Source of the DNA: Deltaproteobacteria bacterium
GTDB taxonomy: Bacteria > Myxococcota_A > UBA9160 > UBA4427
Reading direction: 5' to 3'
NCBI GenBank assembly: GCA_016713665.1
Contig: JADJOR010000013.1
Span: 1 to 64,000, forward strand
DNA: 64,000 bases
In this document: positions 28,339-36,886 of the stretch, one piece after another
How positions within the stretch are numbered: the first letter of the stretch is position 1
How the letters are laid out: each line of letters begins with the position of its first letter
The notes under the pieces: model-generated
The model's database searches: none
What the model was told of the DNA's origin: nothing
The model's input: the letters and a program-made list of their open reading frames with translations, nothing else
Made by a program: the position numbers and the translations under genes

Positions 28339-28968
28339 ATGAAGACGCCCGACGCACTCGAGGTTCGAAACGAAGCCGGTGTTGATGTCGATGTCGAGCT
28401 CGACGCGCTCGTGCATCAGTTCGCCCACCGCGTGCGCTACTTCGCGCAGCGCATCGAGCGCCGATATGGGCTCGAGCCTTCCTGGCGCGACGAGCTGATC
28501 TCCGCCGGCTACTTCGGCCTGCTGAAGGCCCTGCGCAATCGGCGCGCGGAGGCCCACGAGCACGAGCTCTCGGCCTACGTCTCGAAGCGCATCGAAGGCG
28601 CCGTCCTCGACGAGGCGCGCCAGATCCTCGAGCGCGCCTCGACCCGGGCGGACTTCGATCCCGCCGATCTCGAGGACGGGATCCACGTCGACCTGGCCGC
28701 CCTCGACTGGATGGGTCGCAATCCGCGGGACCCCGAGGACGAGGTCGACGGCCGTGATCGCTGGCGTCGGATCGAGGGCTCCTTCGAGCATCTCGAGGAG
28801 GCCCAGCGGGCGTGGCTCTTCGCCGTGGCCTCCGGTCATTCGCTCGCCGAGATCGCGCGCCACGACGGGGCGAGCCCCGCCCGGCTCCAGAACCAGATGT
28901 CGCGGATCACCCGCTCGGTCCGGGCCCATACGCCCGAGCTGCGGCGGCTCCTGCGGCGGGAGATCTGA
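28339..28968 (+). CDS. RNA polymerase sigma-70-family factor (FliA/SigF-like region 2)
   Basis: 209 residues. Region 2 is clear: YGLEPSWRDELISAGYFG, then LLKALRNRR and ELSAYVSKRIEGAVLDEAR, the same layout as FliA/sigma-28-type factors (DLxxxGxxGLxxA...FxxYAxxRIRGAxxDExR). Region 4 is weaker (about 155-200, with SLAEIARHDGASPARLQNQM as a helix-turn-helix). It would direct RNA polymerase to an alternative promoter set. No flagellar genes or obvious anti-sigma factor are adjacent. Its position right after the TPR kinase suggests the kinase could control it, but this is inference from order alone. Confidence 0.82.
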   Translation: MKTPDALEVRNEAGVDVDVELDALVHQFAHRVRYFAQRIERRYGLEPSWRDELISAGYFGLLKALRNRRAEAHEHELSAYVSKRIEGAVLDEARQILERASTRADFDPADLEDGIHVDLAALDWMGRNPRDPEDEVDGRDRWRRIEGSFEHLEEAQRAWLFAVASGHSLAEIARHDGASPARLQNQMSRITRSVRAHTPELRRLLRREI

Positions 28969-29089
28969 GCCCCCGTCGCGGCAGGCCTCGATCGGAACGA
29001 CCATGCGCCTTAATCTACGCCCCGATCGAAACGGTCGGGCGGCGGACCGGATCCCGTGACGGGATCGGCCTGGCCCGGGGAGGTACGGC

Positions 29090-29818
29090 GTGTCGGAGAA
29101 TTCGAACGGGCGGTCGGTGATCGTGGCGGCAGTGCTGGTCAGCCTGTCGGTCATCGGGGGGAGCTTCTTCGTCGCGGATTCCCTCGATCGGGCGACGGCG
29201 CAGCTCGAGCGCGCGACCGAGGTCCTCGAAGACATGCCCCTGGCGGCGGCGCCGGGGGGACAGCCGGGGCGACCGTCGGGCCCCGATCCGCGCAAGCAGT
29301 ACGAGGTCGAGCTCGGCACCGCGCCCGTCCGCGGCGAGAAGAACGCCAAGGTCACGATCGTCGAGTGGTCCGACTTCCAGTGTCCCTTCTGCAACCGCGT
29401 CGTGCCGACCCTCGATCAGATCGAGAAGGAATACGGCGATTCGGTTCAGATCGTCTTCAAGCATCTGCCCCTCGACATCCATCCCGACGCTCGCGCGGCC
29501 CACGCCGCCGCCGAAGCGGCCCATCGCCAGGGCAAGTTCTGGGCGATGCACGACCGGATCTTCCAGAACCAGCGCGACATGCGGGCGGAGACGCTCGAGG
29601 GCTATGCGAAGGCGATCGGCCTCGACATGGACCGCTACCGCAAGGACGTCGTGTCGGACGACGTGAAGCAGCGGATCGAAGAGGACCTCGCCCAGGCCCA
29701 GAAGCTGGGCGTGACGGGGACGCCTGCCTTCTTCATCAATGGCCGCAATCTCTCCGGGGCGCAGCCCTTCCCGAACTTCAAGCGCATGATCGACGAAGCG
29801 CTCGGGGCGAAGGGCTAG
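29090..29818 (+). CDS. DsbA-family periplasmic thiol-disulfide oxidoreductase
   Basis: 242 residues from GTG 29090, with GGGGAGG 7 nt upstream. An N-terminal hydrophobic anchor (about 9-29) is followed by a Pro/Gly linker. The thioredoxin fold carries WSDFQCPFCNR, with redox Cys98 and Cys101, and the cis-proline motif GVTGTPAFFI near the end. The inserted helical domain is of DsbA/BdbD type. It would form or isomerise disulfides in exported proteins; it could also keep apo-cytochrome or pilin cysteines in the right state, but no direct link is shown. The gene is followed by a hairpin and the HAD gene. Confidence 0.9.
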   Translation: MSENSNGRSVIVAAVLVSLSVIGGSFFVADSLDRATAQLERATEVLEDMPLAAAPGGQPGRPSGPDPRKQYEVELGTAPVRGEKNAKVTIVEWSDFQCPFCNRVVPTLDQIEKEYGDSVQIVFKHLPLDIHPDARAAHAAAEAAHRQGKFWAMHDRIFQNQRDMRAETLEGYAKAIGLDMDRYRKDVVSDDVKQRIEEDLAQAQKLGVTGTPAFFINGRNLSGAQPFPNFKRMIDEALGAKG

Positions 29819-29835
29819 TGCTCCCGTCGGAGCAC
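29818..29835 (+). terminator. Hairpin after the DsbA-like gene
   Basis: GTGCTCC (29818-29824), CGTC loop, GGAGCAC (29829-29835). A perfect 7-bp stem starts at the last base of the stop codon. There is no T-run, and the next gene starts 18 nt later, so it may only attenuate. Confidence 0.3.
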
Positions 29836-29852
29836 GGGCGAACGGAGCGCCG

Positions 29853-30623
29853 GTGATCCGCGGCATCGTCTTCGATCTCTTCGATACCCTGGTCGATCAG
29901 AACCACCGCCGGCTCGCGCCGATCGAGGTCGACGGCCGTCGCATGGCGGCGACCGTGCCGGAGCTCCACGCCTTCGCGCGATCCCACGCGGGCATCGATC
30001 ACGACCTCGCCGGATTCGTGGCGCTGCTCGAGACGGTCGACGCCGAGCTGCGGCGGGACACGCTCGACGTCGGGGTCGAGCTCTCGACCGTCGATCGCTT
30101 CCGGGCGCTGGCTGCGCGCCTGGGCTGCGCGGATCCCGACGCCGTCGCCGCCGGGCTGACGCGGGTCCACATGGGGGCGTTGCGGGATGCGGTCAGCGTC
30201 CCCGACCACCACGAGCCGGTCCTGATCGCCCTCGCGCGCGGCTACCGCCTCGGGCTCTGCTCGAACTTCTCCGATGCCGGGACGGCGCGCGCCGTGCTCG
30301 GCGACGCGGGCTTCGTGCCGCATCTGCGCTCGATCGTGATCTCCGAGGAGGTCGGGATCCGCAAGCCCCGACCGGAGATCTTCGAGGCCGCCGCCGCGGG
30401 GCTCGACCTCGAGCCCCGGGAGATCCTCCACGTCGGCGACAGCCTCTCGGCCGACGTGGCCGGCGCGAGCGCCTTCGGCATGAAGACCGTCTGGCTCACC
30501 CGCCGCATCCGCGAGCCCGAGGCCGAGCTCGCGCGCCACCGCGGTCCGCGGCCGGACTTCGCCCTCGACGATCTGCGCGACCTGCCGGTCCTGATGGCGC
30601 GCTTCGGAGCCGGGCCGGGATGA
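29853..30623 (+). CDS. HAD-superfamily hydrolase
   Basis: 256 residues from GTG 29853. Motif I is IVFDLFDTLVD, with nucleophile D8. The second position of the usual DxD is Phe10, as in dehalogenase-type and some nucleotidase-type HADs rather than classical phosphatases. Motif II is LCSNFSD, motif III lysine lies in GIRKPRPEIF, and motif IV is ILHVGDSLSADVAGA. The cap is helical (subclass I). It probably hydrolyses a small phosphorylated or halogenated metabolite; the substrate cannot be told. It sits between the dsbA-like gene and the convergent apaG. Confidence 0.88.
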   Translation: MIRGIVFDLFDTLVDQNHRRLAPIEVDGRRMAATVPELHAFARSHAGIDHDLAGFVALLETVDAELRRDTLDVGVELSTVDRFRALAARLGCADPDAVAAGLTRVHMGALRDAVSVPDHHEPVLIALARGYRLGLCSNFSDAGTARAVLGDAGFVPHLRSIVISEEVGIRKPRPEIFEAAAAGLDLEPREILHVGDSLSADVAGASAFGMKTVWLTRRIREPEAELARHRGPRPDFALDDLRDLPVLMARFGAGPG

Positions 30624-30721
30624 AGAGCGGGTCGAGCCGAAGAGTCCGTCGAGAGCGAGGCCAGGTCCCGATGAAGAACGGGGCGCGGATTCGAGCGGGG
30701 GCCTGGGGCGAGGCCCGCTGC

Positions 30722-31132
30722 CTAATGAATCGAGCCGGGCTGGATCAGCTGGAAGATCGCGACCTCGGCGTCGAACTGGGTCCCGTCGCGGCGGACCATC
30801 TCGAAGGTTCCCGCCATCGAGCCGAAGGGGGTCGGCAGCGGGCAGCCGGAGGTGTATTCGAAGCTCTGCCCGGGCTCGAGGACGGGCTGCTCGCCGACGA
30901 CGCCGGGACCATGGACCTCTTCCGTATGGCCGGTCGCGTCGACGATCGTCCAGTGGCGATTGATCAGCTGGACCGTCGTGTCGCCCTCGTTCGAGATCGT
31001 GATCGTGTAGAGGAAGAACCAGCGGCTCGCGGGCGGGCTGCTGTGCTCCGCCGAATAACGCGCGCGGACCTGGACGCGAACGCCCGCCGTCAGCGCTTCG
31101 GACTGGGTTTCGAAGAGGTCGGGATCGTGCAC
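30722..31132 (-). CDS. apaG: ApaG-domain protein
   Basis: 136 residues from a GTG start at 31132; the longer open frame upstream has no matching sequence. It has the ApaG fold: VRVQVRARYSAEHSSP, RWFFLYTITISNEGDTTVQL, NRHWTIVDATGHTEEV, GPGVVGEQPVLEPGQSFEY, and FGSMAGTFEMV. It is a small cytoplasmic fibronectin-III-like protein linked in enterics to Co2+/Mg2+ resistance and found near ksgA and apaH; its biochemical role is unsettled. Length is near the family norm (about 125). It is divergent from rsmE by 53 nt. Confidence 0.9.
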   Translation of the reverse strand: MHDPDLFETQSEALTAGVRVQVRARYSAEHSSPPASRWFFLYTITISNEGDTTVQLINRHWTIVDATGHTEEVHGPGVVGEQPVLEPGQSFEYTSGCPLPTPFGSMAGTFEMVRRDGTQFDAEVAIFQLIQPGSIH

Positions 31133-31185
31133 GGCGTGGACTCTAGCAGTCGGGAACGTCGCTCGGCGCGGCAGGGGGCGGGCCG

Positions 31186-31899
31186 ATGAACTGCCTGCTC
31201 CTCGAGCCCGGCGAATGGGATCCGGCGACGGGTCGCGCGCGCCTTGCGGGGCGCCGCTGCCAGCATGCCCGGGAGATCCTGCGCGCGCAGGTCGGGGACC
31301 GCCTGCGGGTGGGCCTGGTCGGCGGGCGGATGGGGCAGGGGCGGATCGTCGCCCTCGACGAGGCCTTGCTCGAGCTCGAGCTCGCGTTCGATGCGGAGCC
31401 GCCGCCGAAGCGGCCGGTCGAGCTGGTACTGGCCCTGCCGAGGATGCCGGTCTTCCGTCGCCTGCTCTCGACGGCGGCCAGCCTCGGGGTCGAGCGGATC
31501 CTCGTCGTCGCCACCGCGCGCACCGAGAAGAGCTTCTGGCAGAGCCACGACGTCGCCCCCGACGCGATCCGCGAGCGCCTGCTCCTCGGCCTCGAGCAGG
31601 CCCGGGACACGATCCTCCCCGAGGTCTCGCTCCACCGTCATTTCGGCTCGCTCGTCGGGGAGATCCTGCCGCCGCGCCTCGCCGGCCGTCGCGCGATCGT
31701 CGCCCACCCCGCGGCAGCGAGCCCCTGCCCACACCGCGTGTCCGGGCCGATCACGCTCTTCGTCGGACCCGAGGGCGGGCTCCTCGAGGACGAGATCGAG
31801 CGGCTCGCGGCGATCGGATTCGAGCCGGTTCACCTCGGCGCGCGGATCCTGCGCGTCGAGCCCGTCATTCCGTTGCTGTTCGGTCGACTGCTCGATTGA
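31186..31899 (+). CDS. rsmE: 16S rRNA (uracil-1498-N3)-methyltransferase
   Basis: 237 residues. An N-terminal PUA-like domain (about 1-70) is followed by the SPOUT methyltransferase fold. The knot region contains TLFVGPEGGLLEDEIERL and HLGARILRVEPVIPLL, the SAM-binding signature of RsmE. It methylates U1498 of 16S rRNA in the 30S subunit using SAM. The 3' end overlaps the convergent DUF5658 gene by 35 nt. Confidence 0.93.
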   Translation: MNCLLLEPGEWDPATGRARLAGRRCQHAREILRAQVGDRLRVGLVGGRMGQGRIVALDEALLELELAFDAEPPPKRPVELVLALPRMPVFRRLLSTAASLGVERILVVATARTEKSFWQSHDVAPDAIRERLLLGLEQARDTILPEVSLHRHFGSLVGEILPPRLAGRRAIVAHPAAASPCPHRVSGPITLFVGPEGGLLEDEIERLAAIGFEPVHLGARILRVEPVIPLLFGRLLD

Positions 31900-32446
31900 A
31901 GAGCGTGACGGCGCCGCCCGCCCCGTCCCCCGGCGGCGGCTCGACCTCGAACGCGACGATCCCGAAGTGCACGATCAGGAGTGCCGAGTAGACCGCGAGC
32001 GACGCGTAGAGCCCGATCTTCGCGAATCGGAAGTTCTTGTGGACGAGCAGCAGGATCAGCCAGAAGCCGACGACGAGGCATTTCTGGGCGAGGAACGCGG
32101 CCGGTCCGAAATCGAGGAAGAAATCCATGACCGGGTTGGCCTCGCGGCCGCCCCGGTGGAGCCAGAGCATCGTCATGAAGGCATCGGCGACGTTCAGCAG
32201 GAAGATCGCGAGCAGGAGCCCGACGTCCTGCTTCGAATAGCGATCGACGTAGCCGGCCTGATCTGCCGCGCGCCGTCCCCGCGCGCGGCGAAGCGGGGAG
32301 AAGAGATCCAGCCAGGGGCGCGTCGGGCGGGATCGCCGATCGGCCCGGCGTCGATCCGACTCGCGGCGCGACTTCGAGCTCGACGGGGCATCCGCGGCAT
32401 TCATCGCACCACGCGCCGTGCCCGGAATCTTGCGGCTCTCCTGCAC
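31865..32446 (-). CDS. DUF5658-type small integral membrane protein
   Basis: 193 residues from ATG 32446; an in-frame ATG at 32404 (MNAADAPSSSK) is an equally good start. An Arg/Ser-rich cytoplasmic tail of about 75 residues is followed by three hydrophobic helices: DVGLLLAIFLLNVADAFMTM, FLAQKCLVVGFWLILLLVHK and GLYASLAVYSALLIVHFGIV. The LNVADAFMTMLWL and EANPVM segments are typical of DUF5658. Function unknown. Its last 35 nt overlap rsmE on the opposite strand. Confidence 0.75.
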   Translation of the reverse strand: MQESRKIPGTARGAMNAADAPSSSKSRRESDRRRADRRSRPTRPWLDLFSPLRRARGRRAADQAGYVDRYSKQDVGLLLAIFLLNVADAFMTMLWLHRGGREANPVMDFFLDFGPAAFLAQKCLVVGFWLILLLVHKNFRFAKIGLYASLAVYSALLIVHFGIVAFEVEPPPGDGAGGAVTLFNRAVDRTATE

Positions 32447-32522
32447 CCGGCCTGCTCCCTGCCATCGTCCGATGGCGGACGACTCGGGTCGCTATCGGCC
32501 CGGTCGCAGCCCGAGCTGAGCA

Positions 32523-33824
32523 TTAGAAGGCGAGGGCCCGCTCGACCAGCCAGAAACAACCGAGGCCGCAGAGCCCGGCGACCGCGAGGTCCCGCGTCCA
32601 GCGCTTCCCCTCCCCGGTGACGACGCGACCGGCGAGGAGGAGGGCCGGCCAGGCGAGGGCGACGACCGCGAGCTGGCCGAGCTCGACGCCGAGGTTGAAG
32701 CCGGCGAGGGCGGGGACGAGCCGGTCGGGCGGGAGCTCGAGCTCGACGAGGATGCCGGCGAAGCCGAAGCCATGGACGAGGCCGAAGGCGAAGGTCAGGG
32801 CGACGCGCGTCCAGTCCGCCTCGAGGCGCGCCGCCAGGGCGAAATAACAAGCGGTGAACGTGATCAGCCCGACGACGCTGATCAGGGGCAGCGCCGATGC
32901 GCCCGCGATCGCCGCCGCAGCGAGCCCCGCGAGCCCGCCGAGCACGACGCCGGGAATCGCCCGGCCGCGCCCCGCGACGAGCCATCCCTTCTCGATCGCG
33001 ACGAGGGCCACCGAGAACGCAATCACCGCCTCGACCGCGGCGGCGCGCGGATGGACGAGGCCCGCGACGGTGAGGGCGAGGGTCAGGCTGTGGGCGAGGG
33101 TGAAGCCGGTGACGAGGCGGGCGATCGAGGCGGCGCGATCGGCGAGCAGCATCAGGCCGAACAGGAAGGCGAGATGGTCCCAGCCCGAGAGGATGTGTCG
33201 GACGCCGAGCGCGAGATAGTCGACGAAGTCGCTCCCGGCCGGCCCGTCGGCGCGCTCGGCGGGCCGTGCGCCGTCCGACGCGCCCGCGCGGACGACGAAG
33301 ACCGGCGAGGCCTCCGTCAGGACCCGCTCGCGCACCTTCTCGGGCGCCGTCGCGAAGCGCACGCGGGCGAAGTGGAGATGGGAGGGCGCGACGTCGAGCA
33401 GGACACCGCTCCGGATCGAGAGCGCGCCCGTTGCGGTCGGACAGTCGACGCGCCAGGCATAACGGACCCAGCCTTCGCGCTCCGCCCGGCGTCGGATCGC
33501 GCCGCGCCGCGGGCAGGGCCTGCCGTCTTCCGAGAGCGCGAGCGAGCGGGACAAGGCCTCGCCGCCGGGATCCGGACGTTGCGCGCCGTCTGCACCGCGG
33601 CCCGGCTCGAAGCTCTCCGGCGGCAGGGCCTCGGGGCCGAGTCGGCTCAGCTCGAGGAGCGAGAGCCGGAGCGTCACGTCCGCGCCGCCCTCGTCGATCT
33701 CGAAGCTCGAGTACGAGACGCTGCGGCCATGGGCGCAGACGTCGTTCGGAGCGAGGAGCGCCGCGATGGCGAGGAGCATCGCGACGGGGAGCCCGGGATT
33801 CGGAGAGCGGCGCGCCGGCGACAT
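32523..33824 (-). CDS. HupE/UreJ_2-type membrane protein at the end of the MSHA locus
   Basis: 433 residues from ATG 33824 (MSPARRSPNPGL), which gives a signal peptide; the frame is open further upstream but overlaps the pilus gene. The N-terminal about 210 residues are exported and beta-rich (LTLRLSLLELSRLGPEAL, FARVRFATAPEKVRERV). The C-terminal half has about six or seven transmembrane helices, opening with LALGVRHILSGWDHLAFLFG, the HupE/UreJ_2 signature with a conserved His-Asp-His set. The family is linked to nickel or cobalt uptake, mostly by context. It starts 28 nt after mshP and is likely in the same transcript, in the place where MSHA loci usually have mshQ. Confidence 0.82.
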   Translation of the reverse strand: MSPARRSPNPGLPVAMLLAIAALLAPNDVCAHGRSVSYSSFEIDEGGADVTLRLSLLELSRLGPEALPPESFEPGRGADGAQRPDPGGEALSRSLALSEDGRPCPRRGAIRRRAEREGWVRYAWRVDCPTATGALSIRSGVLLDVAPSHLHFARVRFATAPEKVRERVLTEASPVFVVRAGASDGARPAERADGPAGSDFVDYLALGVRHILSGWDHLAFLFGLMLLADRAASIARLVTGFTLAHSLTLALTVAGLVHPRAAAVEAVIAFSVALVAIEKGWLVAGRGRAIPGVVLGGLAGLAAAAIAGASALPLISVVGLITFTACYFALAARLEADWTRVALTFAFGLVHGFGFAGILVELELPPDRLVPALAGFNLGVELGQLAVVALAWPALLLAGRVVTGEGKRWTRDLAVAGLCGLGCFWLVERALAF

Positions 33825-33852
33825 CGCGCGCGACGGTAGCGCGGCCCCGCGA

Positions 33853-34281
33853 TCAGAGGACGATCGACGCACCGACCTCTCGGACCACGTGGTCGGGGGC
33901 GCCCGCGCTGGCGAACTCGGCGTGGGCCCGCAGCGCGAGGTGGGTCCGGGTTCGCGTGCCTTCGACGTGGGTCGACGCGCTGCAGGTGACGACGACGCTG
34001 AAGCCCGAGAGCGCACCCTCGGCGAGGGAGAGGGTCGTCGACGCGGCGGGGCAGGTTCCCGCGGCGATCGCCGAGCGCAAGCCCCACTCGATGCCGCTGC
34101 GCGCCGCGAAGTGGGCGCGGCTCCCGAGGATCGCGGTCGAGGAGCCGGCCTGCTGGATGCCGGTCAGGCGCAGCATCATCGAGCCGATCGACGCGAGCAG
34201 GACGAGCACGGCGAGGGCCGCGACGAGGGCGAAGCCCCGTCGACGTCGAGGCGGCGGCGAAGACGACGGTTCAGGGCGCAT
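33853..34281 (-). CDS. mshP: MshP-like minor pilin/assembly protein
   Basis: 142 residues. A type IV pilin-like N-terminal helix (RRRRGFALVAALAVLVLLASI, without the usual Glu5 of major pilins) is followed by a short globular domain with two Cys. This matches MshP/PilX-type minor pseudopilins by size, N-terminus and place as the last pilus gene of the operon. It would be processed by a prepilin peptidase, which is not in the window. It overlaps mshO by 11 nt. Confidence 0.75.
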   Translation of the reverse strand: MRPEPSSSPPPRRRRGFALVAALAVLVLLASIGSMMLRLTGIQQAGSSTAILGSRAHFAARSGIEWGLRSAIAAGTCPAASTTLSLAEGALSGFSVVVTCSASTHVEGTRTRTHLALRAHAEFASAGAPDHVVREVGASIVL

Positions 34282-35173
34282 TGGGGATCGGGACCTGGTG
34301 GAGGAGCCGGACGCGCTCGCCTTCGCTCGCGATCACGACCTCGAGAGTCACGAGCCCGGAGCGCGACGGCGTCCCCGGGTCGTAGTCGAAGGCGCAGCGC
34401 TCGACCCGATCGGCGGCGCGGGCCGCCGATCCGGCGGCGAGGGGGGCCGCGGCGAGGCTCGTCGGCTGGACCGCCGAAACGGCATAGCCATCGACGCGCC
34501 AGAGCGCCTCCGCCGTCGGATCGCAGAGAAAGGTCAAAGGCCCGTCGACCAGATAGAGGCGACCCTGCGGCGAGGCCAGGCTGAAGCGGTGGGCGCTCGC
34601 GAGCGTGAGCCGGTCCTCGTCGCCGTCGTCGAAGAGGGTCACGCTATTCGTCGAAGCCGAGATGATCGAGGGACTCGTGTTGCCCGCCGCCGCGCTCCAT
34701 ACGTCGCTCCCGGTCGGATAGATCGCGACCCGGGTGCCCGCGGCGAGGGGGGCTCCGTAGGCGAACGAGAGACCGCTCACGCGGCCGATCAGATTCCAGC
34801 TCGTGTCGCCGCCGAAGGAGAGCCAGTCGCTCGTGCCGGTGTGGTCCTGGCCGCTCGCGTTCAGGCCCGGCTCCGCCCGGTAGCGTGCACCGGCGACGGT
34901 GTGGAGCAGCTCGAGGACGGTCCCGTCGTCGCTCACGCGGACGCTGTTCGGCAGCGCCATCCGCAGGTCCCGGCTCATCCGCAGGATCGCGAGATCTGCG
35001 AGGTCGACGAGCTCGCTGCGCCGCGAGACGGCGGCATAGCCCTGCATCGGATGGCGCAGGATGCCCGCGAGCCCGACCGACAGGATCCCGGTCACGGCGA
35101 TCACCGTGACCATCTCGATCGTCGAGATGCCGGAGCGCGTGCGCGAGCGATGGGGCGCCGTGTCGTTGCTCAT
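34271..35173 (-). CDS. mshO: MshO-like minor pseudopilin
   Basis: 300 residues. The prepilin leader ends in SG and is followed by ISTIEMVTVIAVTGILSVGL, with Glu5 conserved. The large globular domain includes LADLAILRMSRDLRMALPNS, as in MshO and PilW/GspJ-type proteins. Such minor pilins form the tip or initiation complex of the pilus. The start overlaps mshD by 4 nt, showing tight coupling. Confidence 0.82.
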   Translation of the reverse strand: MSNDTAPHRSRTRSGISTIEMVTVIAVTGILSVGLAGILRHPMQGYAAVSRRSELVDLADLAILRMSRDLRMALPNSVRVSDDGTVLELLHTVAGARYRAEPGLNASGQDHTGTSDWLSFGGDTSWNLIGRVSGLSFAYGAPLAAGTRVAIYPTGSDVWSAAAGNTSPSIISASTNSVTLFDDGDEDRLTLASAHRFSLASPQGRLYLVDGPLTFLCDPTAEALWRVDGYAVSAVQPTSLAAAPLAAGSAARAADRVERCAFDYDPGTPSRSGLVTLEVVIASEGERVRLLHQVPIPNAP

Positions 35174-35649
35174 GCGTTGGTCCGGTAGGCGGAGAGGCGG
35201 ACCGGTCGCCCGATCGGATCCGTCACGGTCACGTCGATCCGCAGGACCACCGACTCCCCGGAGAGGTCGCCGAGGCTCGCCTTCGGGTCGATGGCGACCT
35301 CGACGCGATAGCTTTCGAGGCCCGCGACGGCTTCACCCTGCTGGCTCCGGGCGCCCGCCTCGACGAGGCCCGAGTAGTCGCAGACGTTGTCGAAGAGCGT
35401 GCGATCCGCCTCCGCCGCCGGGCAGACTTCGCCATCGTCGGGATCGACGTAGGACTGCTGAAGGATTTCTTCGAGGTAGGCCTCGGCGATCGAGGTCGCC
35501 TGCCGTTCGAGCATCGGGTCGGCGCTGCGGCGCGTGGTCGTGTCGACGAGGGCGAAGGCGCCGGTCAGGCAGATTGCGACGACGACGATCGCGACCACGA
35601 GCTCGATCAGGCTCATGCCGGCCGCGGATCGACGCCGTTCACGGGACAC
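35170..35649 (-). CDS. mshD: MshD-like minor pseudopilin
   Basis: 159 residues from GTG 35649, chosen because it yields a proper 11-residue prepilin leader (MSRERRRSAAG) before MSLIELVVAIVVVAICLTGA with Glu5. ATG 35616 would start after the cleavage site. The globular part has EAYLEEILQQSYVDP and two conserved-looking Cys. Size, order and N-terminus fit MshD/PilV. It overlaps mshC by 11 nt. Confidence 0.82.
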   Translation of the reverse strand: MSRERRRSAAGMSLIELVVAIVVVAICLTGAFALVDTTTRRSADPMLERQATSIAEAYLEEILQQSYVDPDDGEVCPAAEADRTLFDNVCDYSGLVEAGARSQQGEAVAGLESYRVEVAIDPKASLGDLSGESVVLRIDVTVTDPIGRPVRLSAYRTNA

Positions 35650-36136
35650 GGAACAGCCCCGTTTCGCCGACCCCTTCGAGGGCGAGGCCGCCGATCCGGA
35701 CGGTGACCGAGGTCGTCGAGCCGTCGCTGCGGGTGATGCGACCGAGGGCGTCGAGGACGATCGGGTCGACCGAGCTCGAGAGCGAGACGCCTTCGGGCAG
35801 GGTGACGGCATAGGGGCTCGTCTGTACGACCGGATCGACGAGCTCGAGCGCGAAGGCGCCCGTCCGACAACCGGAGCGCTGCCGCAGCCGATAGCCGGCG
35901 GCGTCGAAGTCGACCTCGACGGGGCAGCCGGATCCCGCCGCCCGACGCTGGGCATGGCGCAGATCCGCGAGGGCCTGGCGATGGGCGCGCGCGCCGTCGA
36001 GCTCGCGGAGGGACAGGAATCTCGGCGCAGCGACGCCGCCGAGGATGCCGAGGATGGCGATCAGGACGACGGCCTCGACGAGAGTGAAGCCGCAGCCGCG
36101 ATGCGCGTCGATTCGCCTGTCGGGTTGCCGGCCCAT
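35639..36136 (-). CDS. mshC: MshC-like minor pseudopilin
   Basis: 165 residues from ATG 36136. The prepilin leader ends in CG, then FTLVEAVVLIAILGILGGVA, with Glu5 present. Globular domain features are SLRELDGARAHRQALADL and a single disulfide-type Cys pair. It matches MshC in size and in its position directly after the major pilin gene. The longer frame upstream overlaps mshA and was not used. Confidence 0.82.
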   Translation of the reverse strand: MGRQPDRRIDAHRGCGFTLVEAVVLIAILGILGGVAAPRFLSLRELDGARAHRQALADLRHAQRRAAGSGCPVEVDFDAAGYRLRQRSGCRTGAFALELVDPVVQTSPYAVTLPEGVSLSSSVDPIVLDALGRITRSDGSTTSVTVRIGGLALEGVGETGLFRVP

Positions 36137-36162
36137 GCCGCGTCGTCGCGCGCTCCGGTCGA

Positions 36163-36675
36163 TCAGGGCACGGTGACCGTGAGCGCCCCGGTGCTCGTGT
36201 TGTAGTCGAAATAGCGACCGGAGGCGGCGTTGTAGGTGTAGCGGCACGTCACCTTGTCGTCGCTCGAGGCGAGCCAATCGGCCGCACCGGCCGTGGCGGA
36301 GACCGACGGAGCCGAATTCAGGAGCGCGGACCAGAGGGCCACGCACTCGGCAGCCGTCGCCGCGCCGTCGCCGCCGGTCGAGACGGCGTTCTCGGGCCAA
36401 CCGGAGTCGTTGACGCCGACGCTGCCGCCGCCCTCGACGGTGACCGCGTTGACGCCCGCCGTCGCGCCCTGGGCGACCCAGCCGGCGTGCACGAGGTTGA
36501 TGCCGCTCTGGAAGGAGCTGCTCATCGACTGGACGCTCGCGCTGTGGGCGTCGTCCGCGAGGTTCACGAAGCGCGGGAGCGCCGTCGCCGCGAGGATGCC
36601 GATGATGACGATCACGACCACGAGCTCGATGATCGTGAAGCCCCGCGCGTTCCGTCCTGCCTGTCGATCCGTCAT
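36163..36675 (-). CDS. mshA: Major MSHA-type pilin
   Basis: 170 residues. A short charged leader (MTDRQAGRNARG) precedes FTIIELVVVIVIIGILAATA, the classic type IVa/MSHA mature N-terminus with Glu5. The mature chain has one Cys pair (AECVALW and KVTCRYTY) that would close the receptor-type loop, and a SVQSMSSSFQSGINLVHAGW helix seen in MshA/MshB. It is the likely fibre subunit. Only one such gene is present, whereas Vibrio loci carry mshB and mshA. The start follows a GGAC/GAGG ribosome site and a 211-nt spacer with a strong hairpin. Confidence 0.88.
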   Translation of the reverse strand: MTDRQAGRNARGFTIIELVVVIVIIGILAATALPRFVNLADDAHSASVQSMSSSFQSGINLVHAGWVAQGATAGVNAVTVEGGGSVGVNDSGWPENAVSTGGDGAATAAECVALWSALLNSAPSVSATAGAADWLASSDDKVTCRYTYNAASGRYFDYNTSTGALTVTVP

Positions 36676-36727
36676 GATCCGTCCTCGCCTGTCTTCGCGA
36701 TCGGTCTGCGTCTTCGGGTCCGTCTCG

Positions 36728-36748
36728 CGAGCCCGAACTCCGGGCTCG
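36728..36748. terminator. Strong hairpin between mshG and mshA
   Basis: CGAGCCCG (36728-36735), AACTC loop, CGGGCTCG (36741-36748), a perfect 8-bp stem. It lies 53 nt before the mshA start in the 211-nt spacer after mshG. It could separate the assembly operon (mshI-G) from the pilin operon (mshA-P) or tune pilin mRNA. Confidence 0.4.
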
Positions 36749-36886
36749 TCTGGTCGCGTGCGTCCGGCATTCTCTCTGCCGACCCGGCCAATCCTTCGGC
36801 GGCCGAACGTCCTCGCTTGATGCGTGAGTGGAGTCGCCGCGTGTCCGAGTCGGTGCTCGCGGCGCGCGGCGTCCGCGTTCTCCGGA

